NCBI GenBank assembly: GCA_964655355.1
Contig: CAZZMD010000012.1
Location: 1-64,000, forward strand
Source of the DNA: CALGDE01 sp964655355
Lineage (GTDB): Bacteria > Cyanobacteriota > Cyanobacteriia > CACIAM-69d
Length of the DNA: 64,000 nt
Direction of reading: 5' to 3'
Under the pieces are notes generated by a model, which saw only the letters and a list, made by a program, of their open reading frames with translations, did not search any database and was not told the origin of the DNA. Numbering within the stretch: position 1 is the stretch's first letter; each line of letters opens with the position of its first letter. The position numbers and the translations under genes are program-made. This document shows positions 8,108-15,948 of the stretch, piece after piece.

Positions 8108-8962
8108 TCAAACCGATCCTTGAATGATTGCAGCGATCGCCCCATTGAGCTCATTCTGGGGAATGGTCAGTTTCTCAAGGCATAATGCATAGTTAAACTC
8201 GACGTCATCTAAGCGCCATTTGAGCTCTTTCGCATTATCTTCAAAGGTAAAGAATCGAAATCCTTCATAGGCTTCACAGCTTCTCTCCACAATAGGAATT
8301 GCGCCACAGAGAATAGCCTCAAAAAAGCGATAAGACCATATGTAGTCTCCACCAGGGCAAAGAACAAACTTCGAGTTGGCTAGCACTTTAAAGTACTTGT
8401 CATCCCATGCTTTGATGGGAAAACGTCTACCTCTGTCAGATGACCAAAGCAAGAAGTCACCAATTTCAACTTCTATGGTGTGGTCCAACCCGAGCTTTGA
8501 CAAAAATTTCTTGCGAAGTCTGTATCGTCGACTATTGGTGTTGGGAATCTCTCGCTTTCCAATTTGTTTCCCAAGAATGTTTTTACTCAGCCACCCTTCA
8601 ATCAAAGGCTTTCGTTCGTTGGTGACTAAGCCTTGAAAGGAGTAGTTGATCGTTCTGTTTTCTTCCCAAATCGAGCGGCAATATTTTGTGACTATGGTTG
8701 GAAATATTAGAGTCCTTGAGAGCTTCCCAATTGAGGTCTGAGGTTTGCTATGAGATAAGCGGACTTGATGGGTTATATCAATGGCGTTGGCGCGATCATG
8801 GGCATTGGCAAAGCTGAGTCCAAACTTGTTGATTAAGATCGAAAATTTTTCGATTTCTGTTGGGGGGATAGCTACACTATAGTCAGACTCAGAAAGAGCA
8901 TGAATCACTCTAATCATCTGAATCAATTTGAAAGATTTATTGATCAGCAGTGTCTTTTTCAT
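8108..8962 (-). CDS. Exostosin-like (GT47-type) glycosyltransferase, probably acquired
   Basis: A 284-residue protein whose C-terminal half reads KVLANSKFVLCPGGDYIWSY then RFFEAILCGAIPIVERS, the conserved nucleotide-sugar-binding core of exostosin-like glycosyltransferases. The N-terminal half is weakly conserved, with no signal peptide or membrane helix evident, so a cytoplasmic enzyme acting on a cell-surface polysaccharide or glycan is likely. Base composition is clearly AT-richer than the genes on both sides and HIP1 sites are sparse, both suggesting horizontal transfer. No other polysaccharide genes adjoin it, so substrate and product cannot be inferred. Confidence 0.75.
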   Translation of the reverse strand: MKKTLLINKSFKLIQMIRVIHALSESDYSVAIPPTEIEKFSILINKFGLSFANAHDRANAIDITHQVRLSHSKPQTSIGKLSRTLIFPTIVTKYCRSIWEENRTINYSFQGLVTNERKPLIEGWLSKNILGKQIGKREIPNTNSRRYRLRKKFLSKLGLDHTIEVEIGDFLLWSSDRGRRFPIKAWDDKYFKVLANSKFVLCPGGDYIWSYRFFEAILCGAIPIVERSCEAYEGFRFFTFEDNAKELKWRLDDVEFNYALCLEKLTIPQNELNGAIAAIIQGSV

Positions 8963-9074
8963 GTACAGCTAACTCTTTTAAAGTAGTGAAGTAGTGCTTT
9001 GCCTGGCGTCGAACCCTAGTCGTAAATTGACTGTACTTGCGGTCTAATTCCCCTCAGTGGCGTGTTCTTCAGCT

Positions 9075-9168
9075 TTCTTAGGATAACTCCGCCGTCTTAC
9101 GGGGGGCAGGACTGCTGGAGCGTAAACGCTGAGGCGCGTATAGGGTTCCAGCAGTCCATGCCTAAGAA
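9075..9168. other. Long nested hairpin, possible structured RNA
   Basis: An 11-base perfect inverted repeat (GGACTGCTGGA at 9109-9119, TCCAGCAGTCC at 9147-9157) encloses a small hairpin (GCGT-AA-ACGC, 9120-9129) and is itself enclosed by TTCTTAGG (9075-9082) and CCTAAGAA (9161-9168). The symmetry over ~94 bases is far beyond chance for an intergenic region. There is no T-run directly after it on either strand, so it is not an ordinary terminator. It lies between two minus-strand genes, next to the AT-rich glycosyltransferase gene. Confidence 0.6.
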
Positions 9169-9226
9169 TAACCTAGGTAATGATGACTACCTAAGGGGCG
9201 ACCTAAGGGGAAGAAAGGGGAGGGCG

Positions 9227-10453
9227 TTAGGGGGATGGGGGAGATGCTAGGGGCAGGGCAAAATGAAACGTGCTGCCTCGGCCGGGTTCACTGATGACGG
9301 CGAGTTCCCCCTGGTGGCGTTCCACCAGTTGTTGGGTGATGGCGAGACCAATGCCGGCTCCGCTGGTTCGTCCCTGGGAGGGTTGCGATAAACCTTGGCG
9401 ATCGCGCGAGATATCCCCCCGCCAAAATCGCTCAAATACATGGGGCAAATTTTCCGCCGGGATCCCCTCCCCGGTATCGGTGACCCCAAACCAGGCCATG
9501 GCCGCGTGATTTTCTCCATCGATCGCGGGGGGCTGAAACGGCTCTATGAAATGGGGAGGCGATCGCCGGACCCACAGGGTGATGGTGCCGGTGTGGGTAT
9601 GGCGGATCGCATTGCCCAGTAAATTTACAAAAATCTGATGCAGGCGATCGCCATCCACGGCTACCGTTGGCAATGTTTCTGGGAGGTCCAGCCTCAAACA
9701 TAAATCTTCGGAGAGGATTTGGTCTTGGAATTGATCCCGCAGTCGAATCATTAATTCCTCGAGCGATCGCCCGTCCATGGGAGCAATATGCAGCGGTAAA
9801 TGCCCCGCCTCCACTTTCGATAATTCTTGGGTGTCCTTGACCAGTCGCTCCAGCCGTCGGGTTTCCCGCAACAGTCGCTGATATAGCTCCGGCGAGGGGG
9901 CGATCGCTTCGCTGGAGAGTTCTTCTAAATAGCCGCGCATCACCGTTAGGGGCGATCGCAATTCATGGGTTAAATCCCCCACCAACTGCCGCCGCCGTTG
10001 CTCCACCCCCGCCAAACTGTCCGCCATCCCGTTAAAACTTTGCCCCACCCGATCCAGCTCCGTGATGTCGTAGGCGGGCACCCGCGCCTCCAAATCCCCC
10101 GCTGCTAATTGCTGGGTCACCGCTTCCATTTGTTTGAGGGGTTTGACGATTCGCCGCGATGCCCAATAGCTGACGCCCCCCGCCGTCACTGCCCCCGCGA
10201 TCGCCGACCAAAAACTACTTTGCCGCCATACCAAATCAAATCCTCGCACCAATTGCCGCCGCGCCCGCTGTAGACGAAACCCCGCAATCTCCAACTGTTC
10301 CAACTGCACCACAAATAATCGCGGCGAGGACACCAAACCCACCCCCACAAAAATCCCCAGCCCCACCACCAATACCGCTAGGTGGGACAGGAGTAATCGG
10401 GTTTGCAGGTTTCTGGTTTTTGCGGGGTGGCGATCGCGGGGCATGGGGGGCAC
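9227..10453 (-). CDS. Two-component sensor histidine kinase (HAMP-HisKA-HATPase)
   Basis: A 408-residue membrane kinase. Two hydrophobic segments (about 20-41 and 80-98) frame a short ~38-residue periplasmic loop; a HAMP linker follows (97-149, SRRIVKPLKQMEAVTQQLAA), then HisKA with the phosphorylated His163 in LVGDLTHELRSPLTVMRGYL, and an HATPase_c domain with the N box NLLGNAIRHT and G boxes VTDTGEGIP and GAGIGLAI. It should autophosphorylate and pass phosphate to a response regulator. The small periplasmic loop suggests it senses a membrane or envelope signal, as BaeS-like kinases do. No cognate response regulator gene adjoins it; isiA is divergent from it. Confidence 0.92.
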   Translation of the reverse strand: MPPMPRDRHPAKTRNLQTRLLLSHLAVLVVGLGIFVGVGLVSSPRLFVVQLEQLEIAGFRLQRARRQLVRGFDLVWRQSSFWSAIAGAVTAGGVSYWASRRIVKPLKQMEAVTQQLAAGDLEARVPAYDITELDRVGQSFNGMADSLAGVEQRRRQLVGDLTHELRSPLTVMRGYLEELSSEAIAPSPELYQRLLRETRRLERLVKDTQELSKVEAGHLPLHIAPMDGRSLEELMIRLRDQFQDQILSEDLCLRLDLPETLPTVAVDGDRLHQIFVNLLGNAIRHTHTGTITLWVRRSPPHFIEPFQPPAIDGENHAAMAWFGVTDTGEGIPAENLPHVFERFWRGDISRDRQGLSQPSQGRTSGAGIGLAITQQLVERHQGELAVISEPGRGSTFHFALPLASPPSP

Positions 10454-10620
10454 GGTCTAGGCAATATCCGGTGACATCCAGTCTAGCGATTGACCCGATT
10501 GGGGGCTGAATAGGGGGCGATCGCCGTGGGATAACCCAATTCTTGTTGCATCGGCAACAGTTGCGCAACAAAGACTTACGCTTGCCTATTGCTAATTATT
10601 TTCAACTGTGGTGAAATGGA

Positions 10621-10690
10621 GCGTAATGAATCTAATTCTCAATAAGACAGCTCTTTTGTGGCTTGAATTTGGGACTGGTTCATTACGCAA
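10621..10690 (+). promoter_or_regulatory. isiA upstream inverted repeat GCGTAATGAA/TTCATTACGC
   Basis: GCGTAATGAA at 10621-10630 and its exact reverse complement TTCATTACGC at 10679-10688 lie 48 bases apart, 43 bases before the isiA start. Counting one G.U pair, an RNA stem of 12 pairs could form if both arms are transcribed. It may be a leader RNA fold controlling isiA, or two half-sites for a DNA-binding dimer. Confidence 0.5.
10625..10646 (+). promoter_or_regulatory. Possible Fur box upstream of isiA
   Basis: AATGAATCTAATTCTCAATA (10625-10644) resembles the AT-rich Fur consensus built from repeated NATWAT hexamers with a central TTCTCA. A second AT-rich stretch, GCTAATTATTTTCAAC, is at 10591-10606. 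isiAB is under Fur control in other cyanobacteria, so a Fur site is expected here. The match is approximate and judged by eye. Confidence 0.4.
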
Positions 10691-10730
10691 TATTCCTTAG
10701 ATACTTGCTGCAAATCCTTGGAGGATACGG

Positions 10731-11756
10731 ATGCAGACCTATGATAATCCCAAGGTTACGTACGACTGGTGGGCGGGTAACGCCCGGTTTTCCCAGTTGT
10801 CTGGCCTGTTCATTGGCGCTCACGTAGCGCAAACTGCTCTCATTACGTTTTGGGCGGGCTCCTTCACCCTGTTTGAGTTGTCGACCTACGATCTCTCCCT
10901 GCCGATGGGAGAACAGGGGCTGATTTTGCTGCCCCATCTAGCGACCCTCGGTTTGGGGGTTGGCGACGGTGGTCAAATTGTTGATACCTATCCCTATTTT
11001 GTTGTGGGTGCGGTTCATCTGATTTCTTCGGCGGTCCTGGGGGCCGGTGGCTTATTCCACACCCTTAAAGGGCCTGAGGATCTCGGCACGGCGACGGGTC
11101 GGGCGAAGAAGTTCGATTTCAACTGGGAAGACCCCAAGAAGTTGGGCTTCATCCTGGGGCATCACCTCTTCTTCTTGGGGGCTGGTGCGTTGCTCTTGGC
11201 GGGCAAAGCCATGTATTGGGGCGGGCTCTATGATGCCACGACCCAAACGGTACGGATGGTGTCCCCCAATTTGGACCCCCTGACGATTTATGGCTATCAA
11301 ACCCACTTCGCGAGCATTTCTAGCTTGGAAGATTTGGTGGGTGGTCATATCTATGTCGGTCTGATGCTGATTGGCGGTGGCGTTTGGCACATTCTGGTTC
11401 CCCCCATGAATTGGGCCAAGAAGGTGTTGAGTTTTTCGGGGGAAGCGATTCTGTCCTATTCCTTGGGCGGTATTGCGCTCGCCGGTTTTGTGGCGGCCTA
11501 TTTCTGTGCCGTGAATACCTTGGCTTATCCCGTGGAGTTCTACGGTGCGCCTCTGGAAATCAAGCTTGGCGTCGTGCCCTATTTCGCCGACACCGTTGAC
11601 GTGGGCTTTGGGCAACACACTGCTCGCTGCTGGTTGGCGAATGCCCATTTCTTCCTGGCGTTCTTCTTCCTGCAAGGTCACCTATGGCACGCGCTGCGGG
11701 CAATGGGCTTTGATTTCAAACGGGTGGAACGGGCATTGGATGCCGCTGGCTCCTAA
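10731..11756 (+). CDS. isiA: Iron-stress chlorophyll-binding protein IsiA (CP43')
   Basis: A 341-residue six-helix antenna protein of the CP43/Pcb family. The start MQTYDNPKVTYDWWAGNARF, the lumenal GVGDGGQIVDTYPYFVVGAV, the His-rich helices (LGFILGHHLFFLGAGALL, GGHIYVGLMLIGGGVWHILV) and the final NAHFFLAFFFLQGHLWHALR are typical. It lacks the ~150-residue lumenal loop of true CP43, as IsiA/Pcb proteins do, and ends without a PsaL-like extension. Under iron limitation IsiA binds chlorophyll a, forms rings around photosystem I and dissipates excess energy in the thylakoid. The following flavodoxin gene supports isiA over an ordinary pcb gene. Regulation by Fur and by the CRP-type regulator downstream is plausible. 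Confidence 0.95.
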   Translation: MQTYDNPKVTYDWWAGNARFSQLSGLFIGAHVAQTALITFWAGSFTLFELSTYDLSLPMGEQGLILLPHLATLGLGVGDGGQIVDTYPYFVVGAVHLISSAVLGAGGLFHTLKGPEDLGTATGRAKKFDFNWEDPKKLGFILGHHLFFLGAGALLLAGKAMYWGGLYDATTQTVRMVSPNLDPLTIYGYQTHFASISSLEDLVGGHIYVGLMLIGGGVWHILVPPMNWAKKVLSFSGEAILSYSLGGIALAGFVAAYFCAVNTLAYPVEFYGAPLEIKLGVVPYFADTVDVGFGQHTARCWLANAHFFLAFFFLQGHLWHALRAMGFDFKRVERALDAAGS

Positions 11757-11894
11757 GCCTGACTGCCTGATGGGCGATCGCCCGATACCGGGGTTAAATA
11801 TCTCGGGGCTTGATTGGGGCTTGATTGAGGCGATCGCCCTTAGACCAATCCTTTCACTAACATTTTTCGGGGAATACCCGATCACACTAAATCC

Positions 11895-12407
11895 ATGGCG
11901 AAAGTTGGACTCTTTTTCGACACCCAAACCGGCAAGACTGCTGACGTTGCGGAGCAAATTCAAACGGCCCTCGGGGGTGAGTCTGTTGTCGACGTGCATG
12001 ATATTAATGATGTCGAGTTGGACAAGCTCGGGGAGTATGAGTGTCTGATTGTGGGCTCCCCCACCTGGAATGTGGGCGAACTGCCCGACGGTTGGGGCAG
12101 CGTGATTGATGAGCTGTCGGACCTCCCCCTCAGTGGCAAGAAGATTGCCTATTTTGGCGTTGGGGATCAGGTGGGCTATGCCGATAATTTCTTGGACGCC
12201 ATGGGGCTTTTGGAAAAGGAGCTGTCCCAGACCGGCGCAACGACTGTGGTGTCTTGGCCCACCGAAGATTACGATTTTGAATCCTCTGAAGCCCAGCGAG
12301 GAGATACCTTCGTGGGTCTGGGTTTGGATGAGGATAACGAGCCGGAAAAAACGGGCGATCGCATTGCTGCCTGGGCAAGCCAGGTGAAGGCGGAATTCGG
12401 CCTTTAA
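11895..12407 (+). CDS. isiB: Flavodoxin
   Basis: A 170-residue long-chain flavodoxin. The FMN phosphate loop is DTQTGKTADVAE (residues 9-20), and the isoalloxazine-flanking loops SPTWNVGELPDGW and GVGDQVGYADNFLDA are intact, as is the C-terminal DRIAAWASQVKAEF helix. It replaces ferredoxin as the soluble electron carrier from photosystem I when iron is scarce. It lies 138 bases after isiA in the same direction, with a GGGCGATCGCCC hairpin in the gap and a terminator only after isiB, so an isiAB operon is expected. Confidence 0.97.
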   Translation: MAKVGLFFDTQTGKTADVAEQIQTALGGESVVDVHDINDVELDKLGEYECLIVGSPTWNVGELPDGWGSVIDELSDLPLSGKKIAYFGVGDQVGYADNFLDAMGLLEKELSQTGATTVVSWPTEDYDFESSEAQRGDTFVGLGLDEDNEPEKTGDRIAAWASQVKAEFGL

Positions 12408-12550
12408 AGTCTTGACCTGGGGATGCTGGGAGTTTCAACGGGACGTAGGTTGAAAGTCGCGCTAAACAGAATCCCCTTTGCCTGCTTGGGTCTCGTTCAT
12501 ACGTCGTCTCGCTCTCTAGGAAGAGCTCTCTTCTCTCTGAAAGGTCTCAT

Positions 12551-12599
12551 GTAGCAATAGGTGCAGTGCAAGCAGGCAACACTTATTGCTACTTTTTTC
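12551..12599 (+). terminator. Rho-independent-type terminator of isiAB
   Basis: GTAGCAATAGGTG pairs with CACTTATTGCTAC (stem 12551-12563 with 12580-12592, one G.U) and is followed at once by TTTTTTCT. It lies ~145 bases after the isiB stop and closes the operon. Confidence 0.8.
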
Positions 12600-12693
12600 T
12601 ATTTATTGCGGATTTGTCTGGGTGTGTTGTCCGTCGGGAAGGGCGGTCGCGTGTTGTTTGGATTGCTCAGGTTATTGTTGTTCGGATTTTTCT

Positions 12694-13359
12694 ATGGCTA
12701 CTGTTCAATTTCGATCCTATCGTCACTATCGTCAGCGGCCCTCGGGGTTGGAATTGGTGGCGGATTCTGTGGGGACGGTTCGCCGTCCGGCGATCGCCCC
12801 GGGAGGTACAGGAAGCGTGGGAGCTTGGAGCAGTACTCACCGAAATTTTGCCCGTCGGGCCATTTTGCCGTTGGCGGCGGATCAGCTTTGGCGCATTGAA
12901 CAGGGGGTGGTCCGGACCCTGGCCCATACGCCCGATGAGGAGGGGGTGATGGCGTTGGGCTTTTGGGGTGAGGGCAGTATTGTGGGGTTGCCGTTGGCGG
13001 GGGATGTGGCGTTACAGGTGGAGTGTTTGACCCGGGTGCGGGCGGCGCTGGTGACGGCGGAGGTGTTGGAGGATCCTCAGATTTTATTGGCGCATCTACG
13101 GCAGCAGAATCGGTTGATGACGATTTTGCGGCGGGGGCGGATTGGCGATCGCCTCCAGGACTTTTTGGAGTGGTTTGCCCAGGAGTTTGGTTATTCGACC
13201 CCTGAGGGCTGGGTGGTGCCGCCGCTGTTGACCCACCAAGAAATTGCGGAGACGTTGCACTGTTCTCGGGTGACGGTGACGCGGCTTTTGAATGCGGCGG
13301 TGAAGCGCGGGACAATTCGGCGATCACACGGTGAGCTGGTGTTGCTGTCCCGGGATTAG
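12694..13359 (+). CDS. CRP/FNR-family transcription regulator, next to isiAB
   Basis: A 221-residue protein with a cyclic-nucleotide-binding-like N-terminal part (ILPLAADQLWRIEQGVVRTL, GFWGEGSIVGLPLAG) and a C-terminal winged helix-turn-helix (LLTHQEIAETLHCSRVTVTR at ~179-198). The frame stays open back to 12586, but that start would lie inside the isiAB terminator, so ATG 12694 is preferred. There are no clustered cysteines for an FNR iron-sulfur cluster, and the cAMP-binding Arg-Ser motif of CRP is not evident. IdiB of Synechococcus is a CRP-family activator of isiAB during iron starvation; the position beside isiAB makes an IdiB-like role an attractive inference, but the family member cannot be fixed from motifs alone. 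Confidence 0.8.
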   Translation: MATVQFRSYRHYRQRPSGLELVADSVGTVRRPAIAPGGTGSVGAWSSTHRNFARRAILPLAADQLWRIEQGVVRTLAHTPDEEGVMALGFWGEGSIVGLPLAGDVALQVECLTRVRAALVTAEVLEDPQILLAHLRQQNRLMTILRRGRIGDRLQDFLEWFAQEFGYSTPEGWVVPPLLTHQEIAETLHCSRVTVTRLLNAAVKRGTIRRSHGELVLLSRD

Positions 13360-13369
13360 GTTGGGGACG

Positions 13370-14830
13370 TTAGGTTGAAGGCTCGTCGGGGGAGGTCTCG
13401 GTTAGCTGATAGAAGCTGGCGAGCTGACTGGCGAGTTCAATTTTTCGTTCGGTGGAGGTGGCTTCTCGGGTTAAGCGCCGCAGGAGGTCCGTTGCTTGGT
13501 GCAGATAGGTTTGCATGGGGGCGGGGCAGTTGGCGTCGCGGCAGGTGATGATGGCGTCCTGCAGGACCTGGAGATGCCACTGGGTATAGGCGTCGGGGGT
13601 CAAAATGCTGAGGGCTTGGTCAAAGCAGGCGATCGCGGCTTGCCAATATTCCAGCGGGTGATCCTGGGTGGTTGCGTATTGGGAATGGCCGCGCCCTTTG
13701 TGATAAAGCAACATGCCGGCCCCCAGGCGATAGCTGGTTTCGTTGGGGCGTAGGGAGGTTAAGCCCGTCTCCCAATTTTCAATGGCGACCCCGTAGCCTT
13801 GGTCTTTCCATAGGCTCCAGCCGCGATTCACCCAGGCACGCCAATATTGGCGATCGCTCAAAATTAGGGCTTGGTCAAAGGCCTGAACGGCGCGACGAAT
13901 ATCCCCCAGTCCATCCAGCGCTAGACCGTAGTTATTCCACACATCCGGTCGCTGGGCATCGCAGGCGAGGGAGTGTTCGAAGGCATGGATGGCATCGGCT
14001 AGGTTGCCCTGGTGCTCGAGGGCAATGCCGCGATTATTCCAGGCATCTCCGTAGGTATCGTCGATCGCTAGGGCTCGGTCGTAGCTGGCGATCGCGTCCT
14101 CATGGCGGGATTGTCCCTCCAGGACCACACCCTGATAATTCCAGGCTTCCTTATGGTTGGGGTCTAGCACGACCACTCGACTGTAGGCGGATAGGGCCGC
14201 TTCCCGTTCCTGTCCCCGGCGACAGAGGGTGGCGTAACCATACCAGGAGTCCACCAGGGATTCGTCTAACGCCAACGCCTGTTTATAGGATTGTTGGGCG
14301 GCTTCGTGGTCCGCCAAGATCTGATAGGTGGTGGCTAAGTGTTGCCAAGCCATGGCCCATTTGGGTTCGAGCTTCAGGCATTGTTGATAGGCTCGCAGGG
14401 CTTCTCCATGGCGATCCAGTCCGGCGAGGGCATGGCCATAATTGCCCCAGACATTGGCGTCGCGGGGGGTTTGAGACAGCAAATCTTCCAGGATGGGAAT
14501 GGCGATCGCAAAGGATCCCAGTCCGTTATGGGCGATCGCCTGGCCGTGGAGGGCTGGCACGGCGGTGGGGTCAATGTTGAGGGCTTCCCCAAAGGCTTCC
14601 AGCGCAAGTTCCCAGGATTCCGTTTGGCAGCGCTCCCAGCCCAGCATTAGCCATTGATCGAACAGCCAGGCTTCTTCGGGCGGCTGTTCATCCATCGGTG
14701 CATCGATGACGGATGGATTTAGATTTTGCTTCCAAGGATCCTGGGAATTGCTCCCCGACTCCTTGGGGTATTTGGCGTTGTTGAAGTCGCTATTAAAATC
14801 ATTGTTGGCAAAATCATTGTTGGCATTCAT
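13370..14830 (-). CDS. Tetratricopeptide-repeat protein
   Basis: A 486-residue protein made largely of tandem 34-residue TPR helices, at least nine between about residues 60 and 400, such as ALRAYQQCLKLEPKWAMAWQ, AIASYDRALAIDDTYGDAWN and AIHAFEHSLACDAQRPDVWN. The N-terminus (MNANNDFANNDFNSDFNNAK) is Asn-rich and encoded by near-identical short DNA repeats. There is no signal peptide, so it is probably cytoplasmic and acts as a protein-binding scaffold; its partner is unknown. It is convergent with the CRP-type regulator gene, whose stop lies 11 bases away. Confidence 0.88.
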   Translation of the reverse strand: MNANNDFANNDFNSDFNNAKYPKESGSNSQDPWKQNLNPSVIDAPMDEQPPEEAWLFDQWLMLGWERCQTESWELALEAFGEALNIDPTAVPALHGQAIAHNGLGSFAIAIPILEDLLSQTPRDANVWGNYGHALAGLDRHGEALRAYQQCLKLEPKWAMAWQHLATTYQILADHEAAQQSYKQALALDESLVDSWYGYATLCRRGQEREAALSAYSRVVVLDPNHKEAWNYQGVVLEGQSRHEDAIASYDRALAIDDTYGDAWNNRGIALEHQGNLADAIHAFEHSLACDAQRPDVWNNYGLALDGLGDIRRAVQAFDQALILSDRQYWRAWVNRGWSLWKDQGYGVAIENWETGLTSLRPNETSYRLGAGMLLYHKGRGHSQYATTQDHPLEYWQAAIACFDQALSILTPDAYTQWHLQVLQDAIITCRDANCPAPMQTYLHQATDLLRRLTREATSTERKIELASQLASFYQLTETSPDEPST

Positions 14831-14854
14831 GGATTAACCCCAAGCCAAAATGGT

Positions 14855-14881
14855 GCTGGATCTGCTGGATCTGCTGGATCT
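14855..14881. repeat. Three tandem copies of GCTGGATCT
   Basis: GCTGGATCT is repeated three times without spacing just upstream of the TPR gene start. A simple slippage repeat in the leader or promoter region. Confidence 0.8.
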
Positions 14882-15066
14882 GAGGTGAATGGTGCGATCG
14901 CCCATCAACCTGACTGGAGTTGTGCTCGGGGGTGGTCCCGGCAACTCGGTGAAGTGCGCCCCGATTGTTACATGGTAGAGCAACCCATCTAGACCGGCTG
15001 TAATCTCTGCTATACAAGCCCTGTTATTAAGCCTCTATGTAAAGCCTCGTGCTGGGGCTTCTAGTC

Positions 15067-15870
15067 CTACCGGCGGCGGGGGCGACGGCGAGGGGGACGA
15101 CTGTCCGGGCGGCGACTATCTGGGCGACGGTCTAAGCGGCGACTATCTGGGCGACGATCTAACCGGTTAGCGGGCCGAGGTTGGGAGGGGCGAGGGTCAC
15201 GACGGTTACGGCGATCGCGGTTGGGCGATCGGGGGAAGACCTGTTCTGCGACCTCTAAAAAGGCATCCCGTTGCACGCAGGGATAGTCACTCACCCAAAC
15301 CCGACGGGACGGCAAATATAAATCTCCCACCAAGCCAATTCTGCCTAAATCCCCATCATTGGAAAAGACGATCATCTCTGCCCGCTGACCGGGGGCGATC
15401 GCCTTATGCTCTCGCCGGAGGGGAGCCTGGACCGTCACCTCAAACCCGGAACGGTCTTCCACCACCACATTGATGCACCGCTCCCGGTTCTCCACAATCA
15501 CCAGGTCCCCCAATGGATTGGCCATTTCCTGCTGGTTGAGCAATTCCTCGGTGACAAAAGTCTCGACGACGCGCCCCGCCAGTAGACCGCAATAGCGATA
15601 TTTACGATAGGTGCCATTGCGCCGGCTGGCTAGAAAAACCGGGACCCAAAACCAATACAGCGCCGCCGCAAATCCCAGTGCAAACGTAAGTCCGCCAAAC
15701 CCCTCCCCCAGAATCAAGCTCAAGAGCCAGACCACTACCAGGGCAACGGTGGAAAAAGCTAAGCGCCGCAGAAAATCCGACGCCTTGCCCCAGTAATGGC
15801 GATATTGGTCATAGGTGGCGATGCGGGGCACCAATTGCTCAAACGCATCCTCCGTCAGCGGCACTAGCAT
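15067..15870 (-). CDS. Two-helix membrane protein with an Arg-rich repeat tail
   Basis: A 267-residue protein. Residues 1-35 are soluble, two hydrophobic helices follow (about 37-55 and 60-80), then a ~130-residue soluble domain (CGLLAGRVVETFVTEELLNQ, NPLGDLVIVENRERCINVVV, AEMIVFSNDGDLGRIGLVGD). The last ~50 residues are almost only Arg, Pro, Asp and Ser, with RRPDSR- and LDRRPDSRR-type repeats encoded by DNA repeats near 15108-15168. The body resembles a protein conserved in cyanobacteria that is often loosely labelled phosphate ABC transporter permease, but it shows no permease features. Function unknown; the basic tail could bind nucleic acid or acidic lipids. Confidence 0.75.
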   Translation of the reverse strand: MLVPLTEDAFEQLVPRIATYDQYRHYWGKASDFLRRLAFSTVALVVVWLLSLILGEGFGGLTFALGFAAALYWFWVPVFLASRRNGTYRKYRYCGLLAGRVVETFVTEELLNQQEMANPLGDLVIVENRERCINVVVEDRSGFEVTVQAPLRREHKAIAPGQRAEMIVFSNDGDLGRIGLVGDLYLPSRRVWVSDYPCVQRDAFLEVAEQVFPRSPNRDRRNRRDPRPSQPRPANRLDRRPDSRRLDRRPDSRRPDSRPPRRRPRRR

Positions 15871-15948
15871 GGCTTCGATTCCTCGCTGATCTCGCTGCTC
15901 CCATTGGGCCTGTCATGCTGACCTTGGACGCCGTGATAATCGCAATGT

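Noticed and set aside
12586..12693. Longer start for the CRP-type regulator
   Set aside because: It would begin inside the isiAB terminator hairpin and add a Cys-rich stretch with no family match.
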